64,000 bases of DNA from Lysobacterales bacterium (GTDB lineage Bacteria; Pseudomonadota; Gammaproteobacteria; Xanthomonadales; Xanthomonadaceae). Positions within the stretch are counted from its first letter, which is position 1; every line of letters starts with the position of its first letter. Shown here piece by piece: positions 55,141-64,000 of this stretch. The DNA is taken from positions 1 to 64,000 of the forward strand of contig JAEKKX010000015.1 of assembly GCA_019510125.1 (NCBI GenBank), given 5' to 3'. The notes under the pieces were generated by a model. It was not told where the DNA came from. It did no database searches and saw only the letters and a list, made by a program, of their open reading frames with translations. The position numbers and the translations under genes are program-made.

Positions 55141-56414
55141 TCGCGCGACGGCACGGCCCCGTAGTGGCGCTCGACGTAGTCGTCGATGATGCGCACGAAG
55201 TCCTGCGCGATGCCCTCGCCGCGCAGGGTCACGGTCTTCTCGCCGTCGATGAACACCGGCGCCGCCGGCGCCTCGCCGGTGCCGGGCAGCGAGATGCCGA
55301 TGTTGGCGTGGCGCGATTCGCCCGGACCGTTGACCACGCAGCCCATCACCGCGAGGGTGAGGTTCTCGGCGCCGGGCCGGGTGATCTTCCATTCCGGCAT
55401 CTTCGCGCGGACGTGTTCCTGCACGGTCTGCGCCAGTTCCTGGAAGAACGTGCTGGTGGTGCGGCCGCAGCCCGGGCAGGCGGTGACCATCGGCGTGAAC
55501 GCGCGCAGGCCGAGGGTCTGCAGCAGTTCCTGGGCGACGATCACCTCCTGGGTGCGCGACGCGCCGGGCTCGGGCGTCAGCGAAATCCGGATGGTGTCGC
55601 CGATGCCTTCCTGCAGCAGCACCGCGAGCGCCGCGCTGGAGGCGACGATGCCCTTGCTGCCGATGCCGGCCTCGGTCAGCCCCAGGTGCAGCGCGAAGTC
55701 CGAACGCCGGGCGAGGTCGCGGTACACGGCGACGAGTTCCTGCACGCCGCTGACCTTGGCGCTGAGCACGATGCGCTCGCGCGGCAGGCCGAGCTCGACC
55801 GCGCGTTCGGCGGAATCGACCGCGGAGCGGATCAGCGCCTCGCGCAGCACCCGGCCGGCGTCCCAGGGTTCGGCGCGGGCGTGGTTCTCGTCCATGAGCT
55901 GCGCCGCCAACGCCTGGTCCAGCGAGCCCCAGTTGGCGCCGATCCGCACCGGCTTGCCGTAGCGGCACGCGAATTCGATCAGTTGCGCGAACTGGGTGTC
56001 CTTCTTCTTGCCGAAGCCGACGTTGCCCGGGTTGATGCGGTATTTCGCCAGCGCCTCGGCGCAGGCCGGCTCGGCGGCGAGCAACTGGTGTCCGTTGTAG
56101 TGGAAGTCGCCGATGATCGGCACCGACACGCCCATCATCGCCAGCCGGTCGACGATCCGCGGCACCGCGGCGGCGGACTCGGGGTTGTTCACCGTCACCC
56201 GCACCAGTTCGGAACCGGCGCGCCACAGTTCGGCGACCTGCTTCGCGGTGGCGGCGACGTCGGCGGTGTCGGTGTTGGTCATCGACTGCACGACCACCGG
56301 CGCGGCGCCGCCGACGAGGACGCGGCCGATCGGGACCTGGCGGGTGGAACGGCGCGGCGCGGGGCCGTACGCGGGCGCCGCGTCGTCGCGGCAGGGCATG
56401 GACTGGTCGGACAT
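55137..56414 (-). CDS. ispG: 4-hydroxy-3-methylbut-2-enyl-diphosphate synthase
   Basis: 425 residues. Iron-sulfur enzyme of the MEP isoprenoid pathway making HMBPP. It has the N-terminal TIM-barrel ([30 protein letters not shown]) and the C-terminal cluster domain ([16 protein letters not shown] and [20 protein letters not shown]). Long-type enzyme with the usual insertion. The ATG at 56414 gives a typical start. Next gene in the operon is the PAP2 phosphatase. Confidence 0.96.
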   Translation of the reverse strand: MSDQSMPCRDDAAPAYGPAPRRSTRQVPIGRVLVGGAAPVVVQSMTNTDTADVAATAKQVAELWRAGSELVRVTVNNPESAAAVPRIVDRLAMMGVSVPIIGDFHYNGHQLLAAEPACAEALAKYRINPGNVGFGKKKDTQFAQLIEFACRYGKPVRIGANWGSLDQALAAQLMDENHARAEPWDAGRVLREALIRSAVDSAERAVELGLPRERIVLSAKVSGVQELVAVYRDLARRSDFALHLGLTEAGIGSKGIVASSAALAVLLQEGIGDTIRISLTPEPGASRTQEVIVAQELLQTLGLRAFTPMVTACPGCGRTTSTFFQELAQTVQEHVRAKMPEWKITRPGAENLTLAVMGCVVNGPGESRHANIGISLPGTGEAPAAPVFIDGEKTVTLRGEGIAQDFVRIIDDYVERHYGAVPSRE

Positions 56415-56450
56415 GGCGGGATTCTACCCGCCCGCCGCCGCCCCGGGCCC

Positions 56451-56544
56451 GGTAGAGCGGCCTTCAGGCCGCTGCGCTGGCGTCATTGCCCAGGAGCAGC
56501 GGCCTGGTGTTCAACAGCCGGATGGCGGGTCAGGCCGCTCTACC
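56451..56544. repeat. GTAG-type REP pair (BIME-like)
   Basis: Inverted GGTAGAGCGGCCT (56451-56463) and AGGCCGCTCTACC (56532-56544) arms bracket the region. The first arm is also a hairpin GCGGCCT / AGGCCGC. The leading GTAG and the stem match SMAG/REP elements described from Stenotrophomonas maltophilia. It lies between ispG and xseA, divergent genes. No RAYT transposase is in the window. Confidence 0.75.
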
Positions 56545-56640
56545 GCCGGGCGCCGTGCGTGGGCCGCACAGGGAGATCCCGTGACGCGCGGGCGACCGCC
56601 GTCTCGGCCGGCGCGACCCGGGTCCCGTATCCTGTGCCGG

Positions 56641-57990
56641 ATGTTCGACCCGCCCGCCCCCGCCGACCGCACGCCGTACACGCCCAGCCAGCTCAACGCC
56701 CTCGCCCGCAACCTGCTCGAGGACGCGTTCCCGCTGATCTGGGTCGAGGGCGAACTGGGCAACCTGTCGCGCCCGGCGTCCGGCCACCTGTACTTCACGC
56801 TCAAGGACGAACGCGCCCAGGTCCGCTGCGCGCTGTTCAAGCCCAAGAGCCAGTGGCTGAAGTTCGTCCCGCGCGAGGGCCTGCGCGTGCTCGCGCGCGG
56901 CCGGCTGACGCTGTACGAGGCGCGCGGCGACTACCAGTTGATCCTCGACACCCTGGAGGAGGCCGGCGAAGGCGCGCTGCGGCGGGCGTTCGAGCAGTTG
57001 AAGGCGAAGCTCCAGGCCGAGGGCCTGTTCGACCAGGCGCGCAAGCGGCCGCTGCCGACGCACGTCCGCCGGCTCGGGGTGCTGACCTCGCCGTCCGGTG
57101 CGGCGGTGCGCGACGTGCTCAGCGTGCTGCGCCGGCGCTTCCCGCTGGTCGAGGTGGAAATCCTGCCGGTGCCGGTGCAGGGCGACGCCGCGGCGGCGCA
57201 GATCGTGCGCATGCTGCAGGCCGCCGGCCGCGCCGGCCGCCACGACGCGCTGCTGCTCACCCGCGGCGGCGGTTCGCTGGAAGACCTGTGGGCGTTCAAC
57301 GACGAAGCGCTGGCGCGGGCGATCGCCGCCTCGCCGATCCCGGTGGTGTCGGCGGTGGGCCACGAGGTCGACGTCACCCTCGCCGATTTCGCCGCCGACC
57401 TGCGCGCGCCGACGCCGTCGGTGGCGGCCGAACTGCTGGTGCCCGATCGCGCCGACGTGGCGGCGCGGCTGCGCGCGCTCGCCCGCCGGCTGCGGGCGCT
57501 GCAGGCGCACCGCCTGCGCGAGGCCGCGCAGCGCGCCGATCGCGCCGCCCTGCGCCTGCAGGCGCTGCGGCCGCAGGCCCGGCTCGAAGCCCTGCGCCGA
57601 CGCCAGGACGAGGCCCTGCGACGGCTGCATGCGACCTGGCGCGAGGACGACCTGCTGCGCCGCGCGCGGCTGCGCCACGCCGCCGCCGTGCTGCGCGCGG
57701 CGCGGCCGCAGCGGCGGCTGGCGCAGTTGCGCGAGCGACTGCACGCGCTGGCGCCGCGGCCGCAGGCGGCGACCGTGCGCCTGCTGCAGCGCCATGCCCT
57801 GCACCTGCAGGGGCTGGCGCGCTCGCTGGAAGCGGTCAGCCCGCTGGCGACGGTCGGCCGCGGCTACGCCATCCTGCTGCGCGAGGACGGCCGCGCGGTG
57901 CGCAGCGTCGCCGACGCGCGGCCCGGCGACCGGCTCGAAGCGCGGCTGCGCGACGGCCGCCTGCACGTACGCGTCGAAGGCGAGGACTGA
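56641..57990 (+). CDS. xseA: Exodeoxyribonuclease VII large subunit
   Basis: 449 residues. It cuts single-stranded DNA together with XseB. N-terminal OB fold ([34 protein letters not shown]), the nuclease domain ([58 protein letters not shown]) and a long Arg/Leu-rich coiled region before a conserved end ([11 protein letters not shown]). The ATG at 56641 starts the OB fold correctly. No xseB is adjacent. It follows the GTAG element. Confidence 0.96.
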   Translation: MFDPPAPADRTPYTPSQLNALARNLLEDAFPLIWVEGELGNLSRPASGHLYFTLKDERAQVRCALFKPKSQWLKFVPREGLRVLARGRLTLYEARGDYQLILDTLEEAGEGALRRAFEQLKAKLQAEGLFDQARKRPLPTHVRRLGVLTSPSGAAVRDVLSVLRRRFPLVEVEILPVPVQGDAAAAQIVRMLQAAGRAGRHDALLLTRGGGSLEDLWAFNDEALARAIAASPIPVVSAVGHEVDVTLADFAADLRAPTPSVAAELLVPDRADVAARLRALARRLRALQAHRLREAAQRADRAALRLQALRPQARLEALRRRQDEALRRLHATWREDDLLRRARLRHAAAVLRAARPQRRLAQLRERLHALAPRPQAATVRLLQRHALHLQGLARSLEAVSPLATVGRGYAILLREDGRAVRSVADARPGDRLEARLRDGRLHVRVEGED

Positions 57991-57996
57991 GCCGGC

Positions 57997-58578
57997 TCAA
58001 CCGACCCGGCGATAGTCCACTTCCACCGCCTTCGCCTCCTCGCCCGCCGGGGAAATGTTGGTCATCACGATGAGCAGGCGGTCGTCGTCGGGCTGTTCGA
58101 TCTCGGTGCGCCAGCCCCAGCGCGGCCCCGGCGGATGGCGACCGTCGCCGTAGTCGCCGAGCACCGCGAAATACGCCGGCCCGCCGGGCTGCGTGGCCCG
58201 CGACGACAGGATCGACGTACCGGTGTGGAAGCTGTCGACCCAGGCGCATTCCCAGCGGCGTTCGTCCAGGTGATGCCCGAGCAGCGCGAGCCCGGCGTAG
58301 CTGCGGTCGTCGAAGTGCCAGGTGTATTCGTGGAGCAGGAAGCGGCCGCCGAGCACGCTGCGCAGGCAACCGCGCTGCGCCGACTCGGACGCCAGCATGT
58401 CGCGTTCGAACCACAGCCGGTACACGCCTTCCCACTCGCCGACCATTCGCGCGAGCAGGCGGTGCGGCGCGTCCCGGAGCGCGGTGCCGGCCGCGGCGCG
58501 GGCCGCGGCGGCGTTCGCCTGCTGGTCGACGCCGTTCGCGGCGGCCTCGACATCGACGGTCGGGATTCCGGTGGTCAT
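57997..58578 (-). CDS. DUF1579-family protein
   Basis: 193 residues: LLARMVGEWEGVYRLWFERD and GGRFLLHEYTWHF match the DUF1579 pattern, a small lipocalin-like beta-barrel of unknown function. No signal peptide. It is convergent with xseA (6 bases apart) and divergent from the vWA lipoprotein gene. Other names for this family are not informative. Confidence 0.78.
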   Translation of the reverse strand: MTTGIPTVDVEAAANGVDQQANAAAARAAAGTALRDAPHRLLARMVGEWEGVYRLWFERDMLASESAQRGCLRSVLGGRFLLHEYTWHFDDRSYAGLALLGHHLDERRWECAWVDSFHTGTSILSSRATQPGGPAYFAVLGDYGDGRHPPGPRWGWRTEIEQPDDDRLLIVMTNISPAGEEAKAVEVDYRRVG

Positions 58579-58704
58579 CGCGAGCCCCCTGTCTCCGGTC
58601 GCGCCAGCCTACGCCCGCCCCGCCCGCTGAACAACGGCGCGGCGACCGCAACCCCGTTCCCGGCGATGGCGCGTTTTCCGGTCCGCCCTTCACGGAGAAC
58701 CGAC

Positions 58705-60597
58705 ATGCGCCGCACCGCCACGCTCAGCCTGCTCGCCACCGGCATCACCGCCGTCCTCGCCCTGTCCGCCTGCCATCGCGGCGACACCGTCGCCCAGGCG
58801 CCCGCCGCCGACGCGGCGCAGCCCGCGGACAAATCCGCGCCGATGCGCGAAGCGGCGCCGATCGACGCCGGCGTCGCCGACGCCGCCGCGGCCGAACCCG
58901 AGGCGGTCGTCGTCACCGGTTCGCGCCTGCCGCGGGCCCGCAAGGACGAAGCCGCGGCGCCGGCCGCGACGCTGTCGCGGCGGGACCTGCGTGGCCAGGC
59001 GGCGAAGTCCACCGCCGAGCGGTCGCTGGCGCAGGCGAACTACGCGCCCGCTCCGTCCGCGCCGCCGCCCCCGCCGCCGCTGTCGGTGGCTGCGCCGTCG
59101 ATGCCCGCGCAGGGCCTGATCGCCGGCGTCCCCGCGCAGCCCGAGGCGGCCAATACCGAGCGCTACGCCGAACACGACGACAACCCGGTCAAGCGCGTGA
59201 CCGAGGCGCCGGTCTCCACGTTTTCGATCGACGTCGACACCGGCAGCTACAGCAACGTCCGCCGCATGCTGCGCCAGGGCGTGCGCCCGCCGGCCGACGC
59301 GGTCCGCGCCGAGGAAATGATCAACTACTTCGACTACGGCCACCCCGGCCCGTCGTCGCTGGCGACGCCGTTCCGGGTGACCACGGAACTCGCGCCGGCG
59401 CCGTGGAACGGCAAGCGCCAGTTGCTGATGATCGGCATCAAGGGCTACGACGTGCCGAAGACCGAACTGCCGCCGGCCAACCTGGTGTTCCTGATCGACA
59501 CCTCCGGCTCGATGCAGAGCGCGGACAAGCTGCCGCTGCTGAAGCAGTCGTTCGCGCAACTGGTCGAACAGTTGCGCCCGCAGGACCGCGTGTCGATCGT
59601 GGTGTACGCCGGTTCGGCCGGGCTCGTGCTGGCGCCGACCTCGGGCGCCGAGAAGGACACGATCCTCGCCGCGCTCGACAATCTGAGCGCCGGCGGCAGC
59701 ACCAACGGCGGCGCCGGCATCCAGCTCGCCTACGCCACCGCGAAGCAGGCGTTCGTGAAGCACGGCGTCAACCGCGTGATCCTCGCCACCGACGGCGACT
59801 TCAACGTCGGCACCACCGACCGGAAGGCGCTGGAGACGCTGGTCGGCGACCAGCGCAAGAGCGGCATCGCGCTGACCACGCTCGGCTTCGGCCAGGGCAA
59901 CTACAACGACACGATGGCCGAACGCCTGGCCGACGTCGGCGACGGCAGCCACGCCTACATCGACACCCTGCAGGAAGCGCGCAAGGTGCTGGTGCAGGAA
60001 ATGCAGTCGACCCTGCTGACCATCGCCAAGGACGTGAAGATCCAGATCGAGTTCAACCCGGCGCAGGTCGCCGAATATCGCCTGATCGGCTACGAGAACC
60101 GGCTGCTCGCCCGCGAGGATTTCGCCAACGACAAGGTCGACGCTGGCGACATCGGCGCCGGCCACGAGGTTACCGCGCTGTACGAGCTGACCCTGACCGG
60201 TTCCGGCGGCGATCGCCTGCCGGCGCTGCGCTACGCGCTGCCCGAAGCGATCGGCGGCGCCAGGTCCGCGGAGCTCGCGCACCTGCGCCTGCGCTACAAG
60301 CGCCCCGGCGAGGACGCCAGCCGTCTGATCGAGACCCCGATCGCCCGCCCGCACGAACCGCGCCGCGCTGCGCCGAGCGCCGCCATGCGCTTCGCCACCG
60401 CGGTCGCCGCCTATGCCGACGCCCTGCGCGGCGGCAAGAACATCGACGGCTGGACCTGGACCGACATCGCCCGCGCCGCGCGCGAGGCCGCGGGCGCCGA
60501 CCCGTGGAAGCAGCGCGCCGAATTCATCGGACTGGTCGACGACGCGCGCCGGATCACCGCCGGCGACGCGCCGCAGGTCGGGATGATCGCCGACTGA
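58705..60597 (+). CDS. von Willebrand factor A-domain lipoprotein (YfbK-like) with a VTGSR motif
   Basis: 630 residues. A lipoprotein signal with lipobox LSAC (Cys23), a Pro/Ala-rich linker, then the vWA domain with MIDAS DTSGSMQS and NLVFLIDTSGS, and a C-terminal DUF3520-like part (VKIQIEFNPAQVAEYRLIGY). The linker contains EAVVVTGSRLPRA (residues 67-78), a phrase normally at the N-terminus of TonB-dependent receptors. GGAG precedes the ATG. It is followed by a strong hairpin (60604-60633) and then an ECF sigma/anti-sigma pair, whose anti-sigma carries the same motif, so a shared envelope-signalling role is likely. Confidence 0.87.
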   Translation: MRRTATLSLLATGITAVLALSACHRGDTVAQAPAADAAQPADKSAPMREAAPIDAGVADAAAAEPEAVVVTGSRLPRARKDEAAAPAATLSRRDLRGQAAKSTAERSLAQANYAPAPSAPPPPPPLSVAAPSMPAQGLIAGVPAQPEAANTERYAEHDDNPVKRVTEAPVSTFSIDVDTGSYSNVRRMLRQGVRPPADAVRAEEMINYFDYGHPGPSSLATPFRVTTELAPAPWNGKRQLLMIGIKGYDVPKTELPPANLVFLIDTSGSMQSADKLPLLKQSFAQLVEQLRPQDRVSIVVYAGSAGLVLAPTSGAEKDTILAALDNLSAGGSTNGGAGIQLAYATAKQAFVKHGVNRVILATDGDFNVGTTDRKALETLVGDQRKSGIALTTLGFGQGNYNDTMAERLADVGDGSHAYIDTLQEARKVLVQEMQSTLLTIAKDVKIQIEFNPAQVAEYRLIGYENRLLAREDFANDKVDAGDIGAGHEVTALYELTLTGSGGDRLPALRYALPEAIGGARSAELAHLRLRYKRPGEDASRLIETPIARPHEPRRAAPSAAMRFATAVAAYADALRGGKNIDGWTWTDIARAAREAAGADPWKQRAEFIGLVDDARRITAGDAPQVGMIAD

Positions 60598-60603
60598 GCG
60601 CAC

Positions 60604-60633
60604 GGCGACGGCGGCCGCCGCGCCGCCGTCGCC
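60604..60633 (+). terminator. GC hairpin after the vWA lipoprotein gene
   Basis: Perfect 12-bp stem GGCGACGGCGGC / GCCGCCGTCGCC with loop CGCCGC, 6 bases after the stop. No U-tract. It may separate the lipoprotein from the sigma-factor gene. Confidence 0.45.
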
Positions 60634-60749
60634 GGCCTCCGGCCGCCGCCATGTCCGCCCGTCCGCTCGCCCGCGCCGTCCCGCATCGCCGCCCCCCGCA
60701 ACATGCGACAGGCTTCACCTCGCGGTTCCCAGCGCTTACCCTGATCCGC

Positions 60750-61307
60750 ATGAACGACGTGGCGGATGTCAGCGACGAAAGCCTCATGCTCGCCTACGCG
60801 GCGGGCGATGCGGCGGCGTTCGCGCGCCTCTACGAGCGGCACCGCGGCAAGCTCTACCGCTTCCTCGCCCGCCAGTTGCACGGCAACGGCGCGCTGGCGG
60901 ACGAACTGTTCCAGGACGTGTGGCAGCGGGTGATCGCCGCACGCCAGGGCTGGAAGCCCGACGCGGCCTTCAGCACCTGGTTGTACCGGATCGCGCACAA
61001 TCGGCTGGCCGACCACTGGCGGGCGCTCTCGCACCGGCCGCCCGCGCCGGAGGACGGCGACGAACGGGCCGCCCGGATCCCCGATCCGGACACGCCCGAA
61101 CGCCACCTGTCGGAATTCGAGGAACGCCGGCGCCTGCGGATGGCGCTGGACGAACTGCCGGAAGAACAGCGGGAAGTGGTCCTGCTGCGGCTCGAACAGG
61201 ACCTGAGTCTGGAGGAAATCGGCGAGATCACCGGCGTCGGCCGGGAGACCGTGAAATCGCGCCTGCGCTACGCGATGGACAAACTGCGCCAGAGGCTGAA
61301 CCCATGA
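60750..61307 (+). CDS. ECF-family RNA polymerase sigma factor
   Basis: 185 residues. Region 2 (DAAAFARLYERHRGKLYRFL, ELFQDVWQRVIAAR, STWLYRIAHNRLADHWR) and region 4 (LDELPEEQREVVLLRLEQD, LEEIGEITGVGRETVKSRLR) are clear. The ATG at 60750 is the best-placed start but has no good ribosome site; an upstream start would add an unlikely basic extension. The stop overlaps the anti-sigma ATG (ATGA), so they are coupled. I found no reliable ECF promoter upstream. It probably responds to envelope stress. Confidence 0.93.
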   Translation: MNDVADVSDESLMLAYAAGDAAAFARLYERHRGKLYRFLARQLHGNGALADELFQDVWQRVIAARQGWKPDAAFSTWLYRIAHNRLADHWRALSHRPPAPEDGDERAARIPDPDTPERHLSEFEERRRLRMALDELPEEQREVVLLRLEQDLSLEEIGEITGVGRETVKSRLRYAMDKLRQRLNP

Positions 61308-62506
61308 ACCGCCGCATCGATCCCCTGTCGCCGGAAGAACGCGACCTCGCCGAGCGCCTCGCGCGCCTGGGCGGGCCGCGCGAGCCTGCGCCCGCGCTCG
61401 ATGCCGCGATCCTCGCCGCCGCCCGCGCCGCGGTGGACGCGGACGGGGCCAGCGCCGCCGTGCCGCCGGTCGCGCCCGCGGCCGCGCCGCCGGGCGATCC
61501 GCTGCAAAAGACCGATCCGCCGCAGACCGATCCGCCGCAAGTCCCCGCATCTCCCGACGTCGCGCCGTTCCGCCCCCGGCGCACCGTGCCGCGCTGGCCG
61601 CTGGGCCTGAGCGTGGCCGCGACCGTCGTGCTCGCCGCCGGCATCGGCTGGAAGCTGCAGGGCGACGGCGAAGGCAGTTCCGCCGACAAGGCCATGGCCC
61701 CGGCCGCCGCACCGGTCGCCGAGGAAGACGCCGTGCTGCTCGATCCGTCGCTGGATCGCGCGCCGGTGCAGCCGCCGCCCCTGCCGCCGCCGCTGGAGAA
61801 TGCACAAGACGCGCTGCAGACGCGCCGCGGCGCGGCCGACACCGTCGCCCGCCAGGTCGCGGCCAAGCCTGCCGCGCCCGCAGCGGACGCCGGTTTCGCG
61901 GCCGACGCCGCGCCCGCGCCCGCGCCGGTGCGCGAGTCGCCCGCGCCCGCATCGGCGCCGGCAGCGGCGGCCGACCTCGAAGGCGGGGCATTGGACAAGG
62001 TCGAGGTCACCGGCAGCCGGGTGCCGCGGGCCAGCGCCGGCCAGACCGACGGGCGCGATGTCGGCGCCGCCGAGTACACCCGCACGCCGCTGGACCAGCG
62101 TCGCCAGGAATCGCGCGCCAACCGGCTGGCCGAACAACCCGCGGTCACGGTGCCGGCACCGGCTGCGGCACCGCCACCGCCGCCGCCGGCGGTCGTGCAG
62201 GAAGCCTCGCCGGCCCGCGATCGCGCCCGCAAGGCCAATGGCGTCGCCATCGGCGGCACCACCGGGGCCGGGGCCGCCGCGGACGCAGCGGCGTCCGCCG
62301 AACGCTACGACGACCGCCCGCCGGTGTCCGCGGATTCGCCGGAGTTCCGCCAGGCTTGGCTGCAGCGCATCCGCGCCCTGCTCGCCGCCGGCGAGACGTC
62401 CGCCGCGGCCGAGAGCCTGCAGGAGTTCCGTCGCCGTTACCGGTCGGTCGAACTGCCGGAAGACCTGCGCAAGTTCGCGGCCACCCTGCCGCCGCCCGCG
62501 CCCTGA
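61304..62506 (+). CDS. Membrane anti-sigma factor with a periplasmic VTGSR motif
   Basis: 400 residues. A short cytoplasmic N-terminus (1-90), one membrane helix (about 97-116, WPLGLSVAATVVLAAGIGW) and a long disordered Ala/Pro-rich periplasmic part. ALDKVEVTGSRVPRA (residues 229-243) in the periplasmic part copies the TonB-receptor-like motif found in the vWA lipoprotein. A conserved helical end (QRIRALLAAGETSAAAESLQ) resembles the C-terminus of Xanthomonadaceae anti-sigma proteins. It does not have a recognisable zinc-binding anti-sigma motif. Overlap with the sigma gene makes the pairing secure; the mechanism is unknown. Confidence 0.83.
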   Translation: MNRRIDPLSPEERDLAERLARLGGPREPAPALDAAILAAARAAVDADGASAAVPPVAPAAAPPGDPLQKTDPPQTDPPQVPASPDVAPFRPRRTVPRWPLGLSVAATVVLAAGIGWKLQGDGEGSSADKAMAPAAAPVAEEDAVLLDPSLDRAPVQPPPLPPPLENAQDALQTRRGAADTVARQVAAKPAAPAADAGFAADAAPAPAPVRESPAPASAPAAAADLEGGALDKVEVTGSRVPRASAGQTDGRDVGAAEYTRTPLDQRRQESRANRLAEQPAVTVPAPAAAPPPPPPAVVQEASPARDRARKANGVAIGGTTGAGAAADAAASAERYDDRPPVSADSPEFRQAWLQRIRALLAAGETSAAAESLQEFRRRYRSVELPEDLRKFAATLPPPAP

Positions 62507-62536
62507 CCCGGCCCCGGTCGGGCCGCCGCTCCGCGC

Positions 62537-63127
62537 ATGTCGTCGCAGACCCTCGCCGGTCCCGCCTCGCATCTGCTCGAGGTCAAGCACAGCCGCTTCC
62601 TCGCCCGGGCGCTGCCGGTCGACTCGGCCGAGGCCGCGATGGCCGCCCTGCCCGGGCTGTCCGAGCCCGACGCCACCCACAACTGCTGGGCCTGGCGGGT
62701 CGGGGACGGCTACCGCTCGAGCGACGACGGCGAACCCGCCGGCACCGCCGGCCGGCCGATCCTCGCCGCCATCGACGGCCAGGGCTGCGATCGGGTGCTG
62801 GTGGTGGTCACCCGCTGGTTCGGCGGGATCAAGCTCGGCGCCGGCGGCCTGGTCCGCGCCTACGGCGCAGCCGCCGCCGAATGCCTGAGACTGGCGGAGA
62901 AACGCACGCTGATCGAACAGGTCGAACTCGCATTCGCCTGCCCGTTCGACCATCTCGGCGACGCCCACGCCGCGCTGCAGGCGTTCGCCGCGGAAAAGCT
63001 CGACGAGGCGTTCGACGCCGACGGCGCGGTGCTGCGGGTGCGACTGCCCGCCGATCGCGCCGACGCCTTGAAAACCCGCCTGCGCGACACCACCCGGAAC
63101 CGAATCCGCTTCGCGGCGCCCCGCTGA
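62537..63127 (+). CDS. yigZ: IMPACT/YigZ family protein
   Basis: 196 residues: HSRFLARALPV, NCWAWRVGDGYRSSDDGEPAGTAGRPI (shown as its two halves) and VVTRWFGGIKLGAGGLVRAY are diagnostic of the UPF0029/IMPACT N-terminal domain, followed by a ferredoxin-like C-terminal domain. Its role is unclear; related proteins affect translation. Starts 30 bases after the anti-sigma gene. Confidence 0.93.
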   Translation: MSSQTLAGPASHLLEVKHSRFLARALPVDSAEAAMAALPGLSEPDATHNCWAWRVGDGYRSSDDGEPAGTAGRPILAAIDGQGCDRVLVVVTRWFGGIKLGAGGLVRAYGAAAAECLRLAEKRTLIEQVELAFACPFDHLGDAHAALQAFAAEKLDEAFDADGAVLRVRLPADRADALKTRLRDTTRNRIRFAAPR

Positions 63128-63186
63128 TCGCCGCATCGCCGGCGCGGCGCGCCCCCCCCCCCGTCTCCCGTCCCTGACCGCCGCGC

Positions 63187-64000
63187 ATGAGCTCTCCCGA
63201 ACCGATCGCCACGTCCAAGAAAGCCCCCCTCGGCAGCCTGCGCGCGCTGTGGCCCTTCGTCCGCCGGCACATGGGGCTGTTCGTCGGCTGGCTGGTCGCG
63301 CTGGCGGTGTCCTCGGCGGCGTCGCTGAGCCTGCCGGTGGCCTTCCGCACCATGATCGACGAAGGCTTCAAGCGCGGCAGCGCCGGCGACATCGACCGCG
63401 CCTTCCTGCTGCTGTTCGCGGTGGCGCTGGTGCTGGCGCTGGGCACGGCCGCCCGGTTCTTCTTCGTCTCGCTGCTGGGCGAGCGGGTGGTCGCCGACCT
63501 GCGCGAGCGGCTGTACGCGCACCTGATCGGCCTCGACGCCGGCTTCCACGAGCGCAACCGCAGCGGCGAACTGGTCTCGCGGCTCACCGCCGACGTCGAA
63601 CTGGTGCGCAACGTGGTCGGCAGCGTGATGTCGATCGCCCTGCGCAGCGGGATCACCGTGATCGGCGCGGTGGTGATGCTGTTCGTGACCAGTCCGCGGC
63701 TCGCCGCCTGGGCGCTGGTCGGGATCCCGCTGGCGGTGCTGCCGGTGATCGTCGGCGCACGCCGCATCCGCAAGGTCGCGCGCAGCAGCCAGGACCGTGT
63801 CGCCGACGCCAACGCGCTCGCCGCCGAGACCCTCGGCGCGGTGCGCACGGTGCAGGCGCACGCGCGCGAGGACTACGAGCGCGGACGCTTCGTCGATGCG
63901 GTCGCGAACGCCGTGGGCACCGCGCGCAAGCGGATCAGCGCGCAGGCGCTGATGACCGGCTCGACGATCGTGCTGTTCTTCGGCGCGATCACCCTCGTGC
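63187..64000 (+). CDS. ABC exporter, N-terminal membrane domain (cut by window edge)
   Basis: The first 271 residues are visible. They include several membrane helices (LFVGWLVALAVSSAASLSL, AFLLLFAVALVLALGTAARF and others), HERNRSGELVSRLTADVELV and TLGAVRTVQAHAREDYERGR, the typical membrane half of a fused exporter; the ATP-binding domain lies beyond the window. The ATG at 63187 is 25 bases after an 11-base run of C, so transcription slippage there is possible. Substrate unknown; msbA-type genes are similar, but msbA itself is at 27.7 kb. Confidence 0.9.
   Translation, partial: MSSPEPIATSKKAPLGSLRALWPFVRRHMGLFVGWLVALAVSSAASLSLPVAFRTMIDEGFKRGSAGDIDRAFLLLFAVALVLALGTAARFFFVSLLGERVVADLRERLYAHLIGLDAGFHERNRSGELVSRLTADVELVRNVVGSVMSIALRSGITVIGAVVMLFVTSPRLAAWALVGIPLAVLPVIVGARRIRKVARSSQDRVADANALAAETLGAVRTVQAHAREDYERGRFVDAVANAVGTARKRISAQALMTGSTIVLFFGAITLV

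Noticed and set aside
54177-58073. A 1298-codon plus-strand frame spanning PAP2, ispG and xseA
   Set aside because: It crosses three well-identified genes out of frame and shows only low-complexity Arg/Pro/Ala sequence.
58570-58700. Upstream starts for the vWA lipoprotein extending into the DUF1579 gene
   Set aside because: The ATG at 58705 begins a proper lipoprotein signal and has a ribosome site; longer forms would bury the signal.

Overview
The window is about 70% G+C and looks like a chromosomal piece from a member of the Lysobacteraceae/Xanthomonadaceae (Lysobacter, Luteimonas or a close relative). This rests on gene content rather than on any search: Xanthomonas-type VirB1/VirB2/VirD4 proteins, a GTAG-type REP element, the uvrC-pgsA-tRNA and exbB-exbD-msbA-lpxK-kdsB neighbourhoods, and TonB-receptor-like VTGSR motifs. 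Genes are tightly packed, with many 1-4 bp ATGA/GTGA overlaps.

Layout. 1-3.5 kb: edge of a type IV secretion locus, with virB1-virB2 on the minus strand diverging from virD4. 3.7-16.3 kb: housekeeping and envelope genes, including an amidohydrolase, a SemiSWEET, a CnoX-like thioredoxin, a DUF4442 thioesterase-like protein, a Ser/Thr kinase fused to a formylglycine-generating-enzyme (FGE)-like domain, DUF502, a queuosine-precursor transporter, a DUF885 peptidase-like protein and a membrane FMN glutamate-synthase-like protein. 16.4-20.8 kb: tRNA-Leu(UAA), then a 4-kb accessory segment (CsrA-like protein, XRE regulator, MASE1 membrane sensor, small secreted protein), then tRNA-Cys, tRNA-Gly and pgsA. 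The accessory segment splits what is a contiguous pgsA-Gly-Cys-Leu operon in E. coli. 21.4-33.3 kb: a minus-strand block with uvrC, an NHL-repeat protein, a low-molecular-weight phosphatase, kdsB, lpxK, msbA, exbD, a small membrane protein, exbB and comEC. It combines lipid A/KDO synthesis, lipid A flipping and a Tol/Exb-type energiser.

33.6-47.9 kb: a glycine-zipper protein, a sulfatase, tRNA-Arg(CCU), an antiquitin-type aldehyde dehydrogenase, pyrD-murB, a DDAH-like enzyme, an EamA transporter, a pectinacetylesterase-family protein with a coiled-coil neighbour, an M13 metallopeptidase and a small TPR-like protein. 48.0-54.3 kb: two large tandem paralogous secreted subtilases with inserted PA domains. 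54.5-58.6 kb: a PAP2 phosphatase, ispG, a REP element, xseA and a DUF1579 protein. 58.7-62.5 kb: a von Willebrand factor A lipoprotein followed by an ECF sigma factor and its membrane anti-sigma; the lipoprotein and the anti-sigma share a TonB-receptor-like motif. 62.5-64 kb: an IMPACT-family protein and the start of an ABC exporter.

The regions most worth a second look are the 4-kb segment inside the tRNA operon (divergent CsrA-like protein, XRE regulator with GTTAGC boxes, MASE1 protein with a degenerate kinase module), the VTGSR-bearing vWA/sigma/anti-sigma group, and the kinase-FGE fusion. No CRISPR array, insertion sequence, integrase or rRNA was seen. All functional assignments come from reading motifs by eye; no database search was run.
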